Shown here: positions 10,620 to 22,085 of the stretch, piece by piece | Position numbering within the stretch: the stretch's first letter is position 1 | Layout of the letters: the number at the start of each line of letters is the position of its first letter | Source: Solenopsis invicta | Lineage: Eukaryota; Arthropoda; Insecta; Hymenoptera; Formicidae | Assembly (NCBI RefSeq): GCF_016802725.1 | Contig: NC_052679.1 | Span: 11,442,138 to 11,506,137 of the forward strand | Direction: 5' to 3' | Length of the DNA stretch: 64,000 nt | The notes under the pieces: model-generated | Database searches by the model: none | Told to the model about the DNA's origin: nothing | The model's input: the letters and a program-made list of their open reading frames with translations, nothing else | Program-made: the position numbers and the translations under genes

Positions 10620-13001
10620 CAAGGAAACACAGGGAAGTGTCCGCCTCAGATTAAAACAAGTTTTTAATATGTTGCAGTACAGATAAAAATAAGGGACACG
10701 TATTTTTTTATACGTGCCCATACGCACTTTAGGGGGGTGAAACACCCCTTTGAAGAAAATCGGTTTTTTTCTTTCGAAGCGTATGCCGTCGAAACTATAC
10801 GAGATAGAAAAAAATGTTTTAAATAAAAGTTGAATGGCTCAAAGAGTAATTTATAACAGCGGAAAAAAAATTTTCCTTTTTTAATTTTTTTTAATACTTT
10901 TCCCCGCCACTTTTTTTAATTTTTTTTAATACTTTCGCCTACCTATTTTTTTTCAAAATTTTTATTTTTTTTATAAGCAAAATAAAGCTTATTTTATTAC
11001 GAATTCAACGGTATATGATAAAGTTACAATACAACATTCCCATTTTCCAAAAATAATTAAAAACCTCTCTATACGCACGGTACGCGCACCCGTCCGCGCG
11101 TTCGTGCGCTACGGAAGTGATTCCCTCCGATTTCGACGTGCCTTTAATATGTTGTACAGATTAAAATAAGGGACACGTATTTTTTACACGTGTCCTAATA
11201 CACTTTTAAGGATGAAACACCCCTTTGAAGAAAATCGGGTTTTTTTTTCGAAGCGTGTATCGTCGAAACTATAAGAGATAAAGAAAAATGTTCTCAATGA
11301 AAGTTGAATGCATGTTTTTCTTACATAAGATGACAAAAACATTTCGAGGAAAGTCTGTGTCTAATATGAAAACGCAGACATTGAGAAAAACATTTACTAC
11401 AAAATAAAACGACACTACACTAAAGAATAACAACAATTACGGTGTTGTAAGACATTAATTTCTTGTTTAAAAAATAATATGTAATTAATATAAGTTAAAC
11501 ATTTATTTACTGGTCTACATGATTCGACTAGAATATTTGTTCTCTTCAACATTTTATAAATAAGGAGACTTGGATTAGAAAAAATTATTACTCACACATT
11601 CCATATCTTTACTATCTAACGCCAGCTCATCAACTAACAACAAGAGAACTAACATAAAACTAATTAAAAAATTAGTTAAAAATTTCATTTTTTATACTGC
11701 ATTTATACAATTCAATTAAAGTGTTTATTAAATTCCATTAGTGTAGAAATATGCATAACCACGCTAATGGCGCGTGCACTTTGGGTCATTTCCTTACATA
11801 CGTAACTTTTGAATTTATACATGTCAATACTGCCGAGACGTAAACATTCTATTTCAAGATAGGAAATGACCCTAAGTGCACGCACCAGTAACGTGGTTAT
11901 GCATATTTCTATACTAATGGAATTTAATAAACACTTTAATTGAATTGTATAAATGCAGTATAAAAGATGAAATTTCTAACTAATTTTTTAATTAGTTTTA
12001 TGTTAGTTCTCTTGTTGTTAGTTGATGAGCTGGCGTTAAATAGTGAAGATATGGAATGTGTGAGTAATAATTTTGTGTAATCTAAGTCTCCTTATCTGTA
12101 AAATGTTGAAGAAAACAACTATTCTAGTCAAATCATGTAGACTAGTAAATAAATGTTTAACTTATATTAATTACATATTATTTTCTAAACAAGAAATTAA
12201 TGTTTTACCGTAATTGTTGTTATTCTTTAGTGTAGTGTCGTTTTATTTTGTAGTAAATGTTTTTCACAATGTCTGCGTTTTCATATTAGACACAGACTGT
12301 CCTCGAAATGTTTTTGTCAACTTATGTGAGAAAAACATGCATTCAACTTTCATTGAGAACATTTTTCTTTATCTCTTATAGTTTCAACGATACACGCTTC
12401 GAAAAAAAAAACCCGATTTTCTTCAAAGGGGTGTTTCACCCTTAAAAGTGTATTAAGACACGTGTAAACAATACGTGTCCCTTATTTTAATCTGTACAAC
12501 ATATTAAAGGCACGTCGAAATCGGAGGGAGTCACTTCCGTAGCGCACGAACGCGCGGACGGGTGCGCGTACCGTGCGTATAGAGAAGTTTTTAATTATTT
12601 TTGGAAAATGGGAATGTTGTATTGTAACTTTATCATATACCGTTGAATTCGTAATAAAATAAGCTTCATTTTGCTTATGAAAAAAATAAAAATTTTGAAA
12701 AAAATAGGTAAGTGGTGGAGGAAAGTATTAAAAAAAATTAAAAAAAGAAAATTTTTTTCCGCTGTTATAAATTACTCTTCGAGCCATTTAACTTTTATTT
12801 AAAACATTTTTTTCTATCTCTTATAGTTTCGACGGCATACGCTTCGAAAGAAAAAAACCGATTTTCTTCAAAGGGGTGTTTCACCCCCCTAAAGTGCGTA
12901 TGGGCACGTATAAAAAAATACGTGTCCCTTATTTTTATCTGTACTACAACATATTAAAAACTCGTTTTAATCTGAGGCGGACACTTCCCTGCGTTTCCTT
13001 G
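10620..13001. mobile_element. 2.38-kb palindromic element inserted with TCA duplication
   Basis: The ends CAAGGAAAC / GTTTCCTTG and arms of about 1.15 kb pair over their whole length (for example agggacacgtatttttttatacgtgcccatacgcac with its complement at about 12890-12940). The loop is about 11800-11850. TCA flanks both sides (10617-10619 and 13002-13004). The uninterrupted sibling arm at about 17707-17722 shows the empty site with a single TCA. No ORF of note, so it is non-autonomous. Confidence 0.87.
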
Positions 13002-13072
13002 TCAGTAATAAATTAAAATTATGTCATCACGGCAATACAACTTCAATTTACGAAACTCTTACTGTATGTCAA

Positions 13073-13543
13073 AACATAATTTTAATTAACTTAAGAAACT
13101 CGTAAATCTTTTTAAACAATTACTTTTTAAAATAATCTGTAATAGAAAATAATTTTAATTCAATAAATTTATAAAAATATTAACATTATTTGGTAATCCA
13201 GTTTACTTTGTAATTGGCATAAAACAATATACTTACTTTGCGAGTGAACGATTATTGCTGTATTATTGCCAATCTAAAGAAATCACAGAAAATAGATTCT
13301 GTGTGATTTTTTTATCTATAATTTTTTCGGTAATAATACTTTTTCATAAAGATCGGGGTTCACTCTCTGTATTGGAGTATTGGAGTATTGTGTTTTACGC
13401 CAATTATAAAGTAAACTGGCTTACCAAATAATGTTAAGATTTCTATAAATTTACCAAATTAAAATTATTTTCTAATACAGATTATTTTAAAAAGTAATTG
13501 TTTAAAAAGATTTACGAGTTTCATTAGTTAATTAAAATTATGT
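13073..13543. mobile_element. 471-bp palindromic element
   Basis: acataattttaattaact...agttaattaaaattatgt ends with arms of about 150 bp (gaaactcgtaaatctttttaaacaattactttttaaaataatctgtaatagaaaataat pairs with its complement at 13440-13520). The sibling arm at 17640-17660 lacks it, so it is an insertion. The loop holds a small hairpin (cacagaaaatagattctgtgtg at 13285) and a duplicated 'tattggagtattggagtattg'. Confidence 0.75.
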
Positions 13544-14091
13544 CTCTACCATAGACGTAGTATAAATAGACCGGACATGCCATGCCAATCGATGAGTGGC
13601 ATGTGTAAGAGAGACAAACGCCAGGCAATTTTTTCGTGTCTCTTTAATAGAAGTGGGGGAAATATTAAGTGGGCCCTTAGACTATATAAATATGTTGCTA
13701 ATGGTCTGCATAAACTATAGCACGACTGTGAGCCAACATGTTCCGACATCCCAGTACCCAAAAACGCGCAAACTTCAAATGACGCTATTCAACACTATTT
13801 TGTAACACGAGTATGAATAATTATATTTCCGACGTATTTTCGCCTGTTGAACACGAATCCATTGTAAAAATTTAGCTATCACGTCATAATTTTAAGAAAA
13901 ACAATGATTTTGCAGTTTTATTTATTTTTAGCTTCTTTAACATCATATCAGTAAAAATTGTGACAATAATCAAATTTTAATAACGGTTATAATGGTAATA
14001 ATGGTCAACAAGTAATAATACGTTAGAAATGACTATTTAGATTCAGTTGTAAAAAAAAGGTTAAATTTTGGACAGTGTAATTATATATATA

Positions 14092-14822
14092 CAGGGTGCG
14101 AGAAAAGTTCCGGGACGGCGAAATATCTCAAAAACTAAGCATTTTAGGAAAAAGTGTTTTAGACAAAAGTTGTAGGGTTTAAAAAGATCTATTTACTGAT
14201 CTTATCAGTTTGACCTTGGATGGCGTCGCCAAGGTCAGATCGAAATTACATTAATTTTTTTAAATGGAACACCTAACTTTTTATTGCATATTCTTGTAGC
14301 TTATCTCGAGACCTTTCCAAAACATTACAAGAAAGTTTATTTTCGTTGAGTACTTTCCGAGTTGTGAGGCTTGAAAGCTACAGTGTACTGTAGTGTGGGT
14401 CCAGCCAGTTAAGGCAAGAGTGGCGTGTGGGTCCGGCCAGTTAAGGCAAGTGTGGCGTGTGTCCGGCCAGTTAAGGCAAGTGTGGCGTGTGTCCGGCCAG
14501 TTAAGGCAAGAGTGGCTGGACCCACACTACAGTACTCTGTAGCTTTCAAGCCTCACAACTCAGAAAGTACTCAACGAAAATAAACTTTCTTGTAATGTTT
14601 TGGAAAGGTCTCGAGATAAGGTACAAGAATATGCAATAAAAAGTTAGGTGTTCCATTTAAAAAAGTTAATGTAATTTCGATCTGACCTTGGCGACGCCAT
14701 CCAAGGTCAAACTGATAAGATCAGTAAATAGATCTTTTTAAACCCTACAACTTTTGTCTGAAACACTTTTTCCTAAAATGCTTAGTTTTCGAGATATTTC
14801 GCCGTCCCGGAACTTTTCTCGC

Positions 14823-14828
<6 letters not shown>
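14092..14828. mobile_element. 737-bp fold-back, CAGGGTGCGAG ends
   Basis: The terminal inverted repeat gggtgcgagaaaagttccgggacggcgaaatatctc pairs perfectly with its complement at 14790-14827, and the arms continue to the centre. It is flanked by TA and sits next to a (TA)n run. Its centre has a tandem minisatellite (14392-14518). No ORF. Confidence 0.87.
14392..14518. repeat. 4-copy minisatellite, about 30-32 bp
   Basis: Units of the form gtgtgggtccagccagttaaggcaagagtggc, with the variants ggtccggcc and gtgtccggcc. They form the loop of the surrounding fold-back. Confidence 0.9.
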
Positions 14829-14873
<45 letters not shown>

Positions 14874-14882
14874 TTATATACA
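14829..14882. repeat. (TA)n microsatellite
   Basis: tatata run between two CAGGGTG elements. Similar (TA)n runs flank 16417-16452, 53310-53362 and 57258-57306. Confidence 0.9.
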
Positions 14883-16410
14883 CAGGGTGACCAATGGGAA
14901 TGTGTTGAAAGTAAACGGTTATATATCCCCTCCTCGATTTCGGTAACTGTTTTATCGTCTAGGGTCCGCTACCTAAGACCCGTCAATTTCATTTGAACCG
15001 TCGTATAAACCGATTTGCGAGTTATAGGATGGACGCGCTAAGCATCGAAGAAAAAGTGTTTCTCATCGAGTGCTTCTATAGTAGAGGCAAAAACTATAGT
15101 CAAGCGTATCGTGGATTCCGTAGTAAATATGGATCTAAAAAAGTTTCAAGCGAAACAATATTCAGAAGGTATGTTTTTGATACTTTTTACCCACGCTCCC
15201 TCTCCCTGGAATCGCGTCATCATTCCAATGTTGGTTAGGTGAGATTTTATTTTTATTTGTCGATATTTTTTGATAGGATTATTGATAATTTTGGTATGTA
15301 TGGCACTTTGAACAATCGTAGACATGATTTACCTGGTCCATTTCGTACCGTTACAACGGACGAAACAATTGATGACGTTAGAAATTATTTTGACAAAAAT
15401 CCAAACACCTCGATTAGGAAAGCTGCTCAGGTTTTGGATTTAAAGCAAGAAACTCTCCGAAAAATAATGAGAGACGTCATTAAACTGCATCCCTACAAAA
15501 TCACTACATCAATTGCTGACGGAGAAAGCGATGGAAAAACGAGTTGAGTTTTGTAAGGTGATAACCAATATGTTTGAAAGTGAGGAACTCGATGAAAAAC
15601 AAATAATATTTACGGATGAAGCTCACTTTTGGTTAAACGGATATGTCAACAAACAAAATTATCGGTTTTGGGGACAGGAAAATCCAAACGTGTCTATTGC
15701 CGTTCCTCTTCATCCTCAAAAGGTTTCCGCGTGGGCTGCAATTTCTGTAAAAGAGATCTACCTGCAATTTTTTGAAGGAACTGTGACTAGTCAAAGTTAT
15801 AAAGAATTATTAGAGACTAAATTCTTTCCCCATGCAAAGAAACGCGGATTAGTAAAGAACTTCCATTTTATGCAGGATGGCGCGACCCCACATCGTACAC
15901 GCGAAGTCTTTGAATCGATACATGAAGTGTATGGCAACAGAGTAATTGGATTAGGATACCCAAAATTTGCTCATGGAGGTCTGAAATGGCCTCCTTATTC
16001 ACCTGATTTGAACCCGTGATTTTTTTCTTTGGGGTTACCTCAAAGATAAATGTTACGCCGTACAACCTCAAAACACCGCAGAGCTGATAAATAGTATTAA
16101 AAAATGCACTCGCAGCATTCCTACATCTATGTTAGATAATGTATTTCAAAGTTTTTGCAAACGATTGCAGTTCTGTGCTAATTCTAATGGACAACACTTT
16201 GAAAACATATACCATTAATTCATAAGCGCAAGAAAAATTTTTCTTTTTTTTAATATTGTGTATTTCAATTGTTAAATTATTATATTTCTCTTTCATATAT
16301 ATGGTAATAAAATTGACAAGTTTTCTCTACAAAATAGCGTTTAATTCATTTTATTCGGCCTATTTGTTACGAAGTAATAACTATTTACTTTCAACACATT
16401 CCCATTGGTC

Positions 16411-16416
<6 letters not shown>
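14883..16416 (+). mobile_element. mariner-type transposon, CAGGGTGACC ends
   Basis: The ends cagggtgaccaatgggaatgtgttgaaagtaaa (left) and tttactttcaacacattcccattggtcaccct (right) are inverted repeats of about 30 bp, flanked by TATA runs. It encloses a transposase gene on the plus strand (14993-16217) and nothing else, so it is a complete but disabled element of 1.53 kb. Confidence 0.92.
14993..16217 (+). pseudogene. mariner/IS630-type transposase with an intron
   Basis: The N-terminal helix-turn-helix (EEKVFLIECFYSRGKNYSQA, then YRGFRSKYGS) resembles the DUF4817-type domain of insect mariner-like proteins. ...TIFRR is split by a 108-bp intron (GTATGT donor at 15169, AG at 15275-15276) that joins to IIDNFGMYGTLNNRR. 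Then a second DNA-binding part (TSIRKAAQVLDLKQETLRKI) and the catalytic core: FTDEAHFWL (first Asp), HFMQDGATPHRT (second Asp), WPPYSPDLNP. A frameshift near 15510 (ITTS to LLTEKAMEKR) and a 2-base loss after LNP at 16016, exactly where the third catalytic Asp codon should stand, disable it. The rest continues in the shifted frame (FFLWGYLKDKCYAVQP) to HFENIYH and TAA at 16215-16217. Confidence 0.88.
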
Positions 16417-16455
<39 letters not shown>

Positions 16456-16564
16456 TTTTATCAACCTTTGAAATGAACAGTTTTTGTTAGTGTATAGTAT
16501 ATCTTACAAACAATGAATGTAAGTTTAGATTAAACGTTTTAATAATGAAGTTTTAGCTTCACCT

Positions 16565-16732
16565 TTCAATTTGAAGAACATACGAAAGCATGCGAAATTA
16601 TGGAAAATCGTACTTATTTTTTAATTAAATTAATCATTGAGATATTAAAAATATCTCAATGATTAATTTAATTAAAAAATAAGTACGATTTTCCATAATT
16701 TCGCATGCTTTCGTATGTTCTTCAAATTGAAG
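16565..16732. repeat. perfect palindrome, arms of about 82 bp
   Basis: ttcaatttgaagaacatacgaaagcatgcgaaattatgg...aatcattgagatatt, a 4-base AAAA spacer, then the exact reverse complement. No mismatch was seen by eye. Such a tight palindrome suggests a young MITE or a replication-derived duplication. Confidence 0.93.
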
Positions 16733-17259
16733 AAAAATATTAGATGTATCAAGATTTCTAATAATTGCAAAATTAAGCGGGGCAAAATATGTTTTTTATG
16801 TAATGTACTGTTTAGTCTATTAAAATTAAAAACTTTCTCTGCTGTGCATATTATTTTATATGTGTCTTGATTAGGGTGTATTAAAAATCCTTTCAATTTG
16901 CATGCAATAAAAAAAACTTCTCTTGGTAATTATGAAAAAATGTTTAATTCCAATCTAATCTCAATATCTAGTCTAAAATCCTACTTTATAATAGACAATG
17001 TATGGTAAGACATCAGTCTCTATCAACATTTTGTTTTAATACATGATATTTAATTTGTAAATAGACATACGGATACTGAGAAAATTTTTTATTTGTTTAC
17101 CTGAAAAATGCAATATATTCGCTGCTTGATGCTGGTCAATTTTTACTTTCATATTTAGTAGAATTACATTTGTATACAAAACAATAAATAGGCATTTTTG
17201 TTTTATTAATTATAATATATAGTTTAGAATTTTTCCAATTTTGATAACACTAATAGATT

Positions 17260-17410
17260 TATATATTCGACGCGTTTTTACACGAAATTAAAGAATCTGT
17301 CAAAAATAAGCGTCGCTTTGTTCTGCAAAGGGAAATATTCGTTAGTTAATAACCATTCAGGTTAAGAAAACTGTTATCCTGACGCAATTTAGCGACATAT
17401 GCACATGAGC
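17260..17410. repeat. diverged copy of the 46.9-kb fold-back arm
   Basis: 'gacgcgtttttacacgaaattaaagaatctgtcaaaaataagcgtcgctttgttctgcaaag' resembles 46980-47035 'aacgcgttttcactctaaatgaacgaatctgtcagaaaatagtgtcgctctgccccgcg'. Single arm only. Confidence 0.45.
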
Positions 17411-18284
17411 ACCCATGACAGCTAACTTCAGGTAGCATATCCTATAGATTTTGGGTACTGATGGCGCTGCAAATCTTAGGTACATGCGTAAAGTTAGATT
17501 TTGGCAGTCCATATTTATATAGTCTAAGGTGGGACCTCTCTTCTATTAGAAAAACGAAAAAATCGCCTGGCATTTGTCTCTCTCGAACGTGCCACTCATC
17601 ACTTGACATGGCATATCCGGTCTATTTATACTACATCTATGGTCTCGACATACAGTAATAGTCCCATAAATTGAAGCTATATTAGCGTGATGACATAATT
17701 TTAATTTATTACTGAAAATCGTAATTCTATTTACATTTTTTAAACAAATATTCAAATCCGAGTAATTTCTTTATGCAATTAAAAATTAAAACAGTGCGCG
17801 ACCAAATACCGTAGTATTCCGTATACCGCTCGCATAACGCAGAGCAGAGAACACCACATTTCTCCATAACATTACATCGTATCATGTTTTCTCTCTCGAC
17901 CAAGTGTCAAGCGAGAAAAATGCACGATAAACCGCACCCCACCACCTTCTGCCTGTTTTCCGATCTCCTCCGCGCTACCACGTGCGTGCGCGGCTTCGCG
18001 TTTGTGGCAGCCGAGCGCCAGCGCGCTGGCCAGTAGCCATTGCTGCTTCTCTCTCCTTACCGCGCCGCCACTCGCAACTACTCCTAGCCTGATGACAGAC
18101 GGGTGGACCTTGCGTGCGGTGGGCAGAGAAAATACGTGCTCATTCGCCAAACTTTACTAATTTTTAAATTGTTAACTATTGCAAATAATGAAAAATGGTA
18201 AAGGACTTTTCTTCTCAGTTTAACTTGCTTATCAACAAGAGCAAAAACGATTGTTTTCTGACACCCTGTACATATATACATATA

Positions 18285-19154
18285 CAGGGTGTCCCATAAA
18301 GGTCGGCACACCCAAATATCTCAGGAAATATAAGTTTTACAGAAAAATGTTTCAGACAAAAGTTGCATGGTTTCGAAGGGGACATAAGATGGTGTCATTA
18401 ATTTGACCTTGAATAGTTGTTTGAAAGTCACGTGAAGAACACTTTTAATTTTTTTAATGGGACTGCCAATTTTTTATTACATATTCTTGCAGCTTATCTC
18501 GAGACCTTTCCAAACACTACAAGAAAGTTTATTTTTGTTGAGTACTTTCCGAGTTGTAAGGCTTGAAAGCTACGGTGTACTGTAACTTTCAAGCGTTACA
18601 ACTCGGAAAGTACTTAATAAAAACAAACTTTCTTGTAATGTTTTGGAAAAATCTCAAAATAAGCTACAAGAATACGCAATAAAAAAATACAATATTAGAG
18701 TATCGGTAGTTCCTTAATTAAAGGGTATTGGTACTTCTCTAACAATCTATATTTTTTATTGCATATTCTTGTAGCTTATTTCAAGACTTTTCCAAAACAA
18801 TACAATAAAGTTTTTTTTTGTTAAGTACTTTCCGAGTTGTGACGCTTGAAAGTTACAGTACACCGTAACTTTCAAGCCTCATAACTTGGAAAGTACTTAA
18901 CAAAAATAAACTTTCTTGTAGTATTTTGGAAATATTTCGAAATAAGCTACAAGAATATGTAATAAAAAGTTAGCAGTCCCATTTAAAAAATTGAAGGTGT
19001 CCTTCACGTGACCTTCAAGCAACTATTCAAGGTTAAATTAATGACACTATCTTATGTCCCTCTCGAAACCATGCAACTTTTGTCTAAAACATTTTTCTGT
19101 AAAATTTATATTTCCCGAGACATTTAAGTGTCTCGACCTTTTTGGGACACCCTG
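18285..19154. mobile_element. 870-bp fold-back, CAGGGTGTCCC ends
   Basis: cagggtgtcccataaaggtcggcacac pairs with the right end cgacctttttgggacaccctg, and the arms extend inward. The inside repeats the unit 'cgagttgt.aggcttgaaagctac.gtgtactgtaactttcaag..acaactcggaaagtact' twice, making a palindrome of palindromes. It shares this core with the 14092 element. It begins 16 bp after the end of the 8.2-kb fold-back. Confidence 0.87.
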
Positions 19155-19258
19155 TACATATAGCAGACCGGGACTATTCATTAGACCTTTTTTTTGTCTC
19201 CTGAGTCCTATATTCATAAAAAAAGGGGAGGGGACGATTTAAAAGGTTGAACCTTTAA

Positions 19259-19416
19259 GGCCTCGCACATGAAATACATAATATAAGCACAACATAAGAC
19301 CAATGGGCCAATGAGCATCCAGCATAAAGTCGCCATATTGATTTACATAACATTTTCATTGGTCCGTCGGTCTTATGTTGTGCTTACGTTATGTTATGCA
19401 TTTCATGTGCAACATC
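19259..19416. mobile_element. GGCCTCGCACATG MITE, copy 1 of 8
   Basis: ggcctcgcacatgaaatacataatataagcacaacataagacc...ggtcttatgttgtgcttacgttatgttatgcatttcatgtgc. It follows TAA (19256-19258). The right terminus is eroded. Confidence 0.85.
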
Positions 19417-19489
19417 CTTTTCTCTTCACAATGTATAGATAGAACATGGAAGTGTACTTGCTTTAAAGTACATATAAAAATGTCGACCA

Positions 19490-20330
19490 ATGCCAAAAAT
19501 TACGAATAGCTCCAAGCCCGGGGTAATTCGTAACTAGTCCGGAAATATCCCGAAATTTGTGTTTTAAGTTGAAAAACTGTAAACAAGCTGTTGTTAAGAC
19601 TTCCTTTTATTTGAAAAAAGATATAGGTATACAAAAAAACAAATGCAAACATACACGTTCGCATGTTTTTTTATGCCATTGGTTTAACAGATTTCGTAAC
19701 CTCACAAATGTCAATCTTTAACGCTTTATAACTTTTTACCTGCTTAAGACCGACGATTTTATATTCACATTCAAGTTCTATGTACTAAAATACACAATAT
19801 TATCAAGTTTGAACTACATCAATCAAGAACTTTACCTCAATGCTTAACTTTGCGTAGCGCAAACGTTCGTAACACAGCCAAAAGATTACAGTTACCCAAC
19901 TTAAGTTAGGCACTGTAATCAGTATTAACGAATCGCCCCGATGCTCGGTATTACGAATAGCCCCAACTGTACGCATTATTGCGTATAATCGACAAAAATA
20001 GACATCACGCAGCAAAAAGTAAACACAAAATGTTTCAAATACATTCAACTGGACACAATACATTCAAAATTTTCAAAAAAAACCTTATTATCTTATTTAA
20101 ATTTTGGAGAAATGCTATCAGAAATTACTTTGACTATCGCAAAACACATTTTTCACTACAACGACTTCAATAAGACGCCGTTACCAACAAAACTTTGTTA
20201 GCAACATCGTTACATTAGGACGTGTTTGCACTAGTTTGCAGTGTTTAAAGTAAATTTTTAATATGTACCCATAAAAAAATATTTCCAATTATCGAATTAC
20301 CCCGTCTAACGATTTGGTCTCCCCTATACT
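19490..20330. repeat. possible unclassified repeat (ggggtaattcg motifs)
   Basis: Recurring phrases aattacgaatagctccaagcccggggtaattcgtaac (19500), ggtattacgaatagccccaac (19948) and aattaccccgtctaacgatttggtctccccta (20298) suggest one element with related ends or a rearranged copy. Terminal repeats could not be fixed. ORFs here are short and unrecognised. Confidence 0.35.
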
Positions 20331-21225
20331 ATATGTGTAGATTTCATTTATGTTGTGTACATTACAATGTTAAAAGATTAAATAAAATGAATGTATAAGA
20401 TTAGATTTAAATTGTTGCAAAAATCCAGAAATGGGAAGTTACAAGTAGCACCATTATTGTTACTGTTACTTTTTTACAATAATGATTTGGTAACAACAAT
20501 TTTTCATAATGATAAAAATCAGTGTTAAAATAATAACTTTTGACAAGCAATTCATTATTCGTTAAAAAAAGTAACCAGTGTTGTGCAATACATAGATACA
20601 AGTATCTTGGTATTAAGTAACTAGATACACATTTATATACTTCGGTACTGTACTGAAGTAATTTTTTCTCTGGTACCTATACCTGTATCCAAAAACAATT
20701 TTTTATGTACTGATACCTCTATTTTAAATACATTTAAGTTACTTTTTGAATGATACTTGATATGAAATGCACATTCAACAAGCGCGAAACTCGATAAAAA
20801 TGTATTATATTTCACATAAATTTATTTTACAATTGGATATTTAAAATTGGAAATTTAAAATAAAAATTTTAATATTTTTTTATCAATAACAAAAAAAGTT
20901 TTCAGTATAAAAAATTCAAAAGCAGTGATAATAAAATTTAGATCATTATATGAAGACAATAAACATTAAAATCCCTAATAGACACAACTATTATAGATTT
21001 TAGTACTAATAATTTCTTGCGTAATTTTATACACATTTTCAAATTCATGAAAATCACACCAAAAATTATCAGCTACGATCTAACTGTAGCCGTTATTCAA
21101 TGTTCATATTTGTCTTCATATATCTAAATTTATTATTATCATTGTTTCTTTTCAGTATAAAATATATACATATGTCTAAATTTTATTATCACTGTTTTTC
21201 AATTTCTCAGTATAAAATATATATA
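20331..21225. other. AT-rich intron, possible hAT-like fragment
   Basis: Contains cagtgttgtgcaatacatagatacaagtatcttgg at 20576, a phrase with the look of a hAT-type terminus, and similar gtacc/gtatcc phrases to about 20730. No matching opposite end or 8-bp duplication found. Otherwise AT-rich with no gene. Confidence 0.35.
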
Positions 21226-21229
21226 TTAG

Positions 21230-22085
21230 GTTGACCAATAAGTCCATGTAATTTTTTATTTACAGATAAAAATAATTTTTTTGTAAAATGAAATAAATGA
21301 TAATCTAAAGACGCAAGGTCTGATGAATATAAAGGATGCAGAAATAAGACATCCCAGTCCAGTGCCAATAATTTTTTGCCGAGTTTGCAAAGATGTGTGC
21401 AATTTGGCGTTGTCGTGATGAAAGGTAACACCTTTGCTATTCACCAATTCGGGACGCTTCTCATGGATCGCTGCGTTTAATTTATCCAGCAGATCACAAT
21501 ACATTTCAAAGAATAAAATAATTCAGATGTCTATTATGATCTTTGTATTATGATCAGTTAAATTAAACGCGACAATCCATGAGAATATCTTTCCAATACC
21601 TCCAAATTGAGAACGTGATCATGTATAAATAAAGCTCTGTATTTGAAACGCTTTGGCAGTTCACTACGTTATCTCTGATTTTTGGTGCTCAACGTTATTA
21701 TAAACGATCCATTTCGTTGCCTATCACCATTCGCTTAAAAAATGGATCACTTTTTCACGTATTATGAATAAATTGCTGATGGAAATGCATTTGATTCGAT
21801 TTGCTCTACTGAGATCATGCGGAACCCACATATCAAGATGATTAACAAAGCCAAGTTGATGCAGATGATTTTCTATGCTCGACTTTGATATTTAAAGAAT
21901 GTCTGCAATATCGATTTCAAGGTTGATGTGTCTTGAATAGAAAAATTTCCAGAAAATCTTGTAAACTTTTAACACACGTTTTTTCACAACATCCTCACCA
22001 TATGCTGTACATATCTTTTTACAGGTTTGCGCCACGTTTTTATCTTTTTTGAAAAAGCATAATATACCAAAAATACTCATTTTTA
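21230..22085 (-). pseudogene. degraded mariner (DD34D) transposase
   Basis: Read right to left: an N-terminal helix-turn-helix segment (KNVAQTCKKICTAYGEDVV) matching the mariner '..ICxxYGE..' motif; a catalytic patch KWIVYNNVEHQK around 21700 (first Asp region, frame-shifted); VTFHHDNAKLHTSLQTRQKI (second Asp in HHDNA.LHTS); and SSDLASLDYHLFHF (third Asp in the SDL..xDYHLF motif). The left end ttaggttgaccaataagtccatgtaa at about 21226 resembles a mariner terminus; the right end is not found. Multiple frameshifts and stops make it clearly dead. It lies within Eps15 intron 3. Confidence 0.85.

Larger units (their letters stand above)
10058..18268. mobile_element. 8.2-kb nested fold-back, CAGGGTGTC ends
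   Basis: The left end cagggtgtcataaaacaatcgtttttgctc matches the inverted right end gagcaaaaacgattgttttctgacaccctg. The left arm pairs with the right arm in order: 10058-10619 with 17710-18268 (including a GC-rich 10200-10440 / 17885-18130 stretch), 13004-13072 with about 17645-17710, and 13544-13765 with about 17435-17645. The gaps in the left arm are two later insertions (10620-13001 and 13073-13543). The loop 13766-17434 carries a 737-bp fold-back, a mariner-type transposon and an 84-bp-arm palindrome. Confidence 0.8.

Noticed and set aside
17872..18150. GC-rich 92-codon ORF
   Set aside because: It is one arm of the fold-back; the mirrored arm does not preserve the reading frame, and no family is recognised.
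20560..20780. hAT element
   Set aside because: One end-like phrase (cagtgttgtgcaatac) but no opposite end and no 8-bp duplication. Kept only as a low-confidence note.
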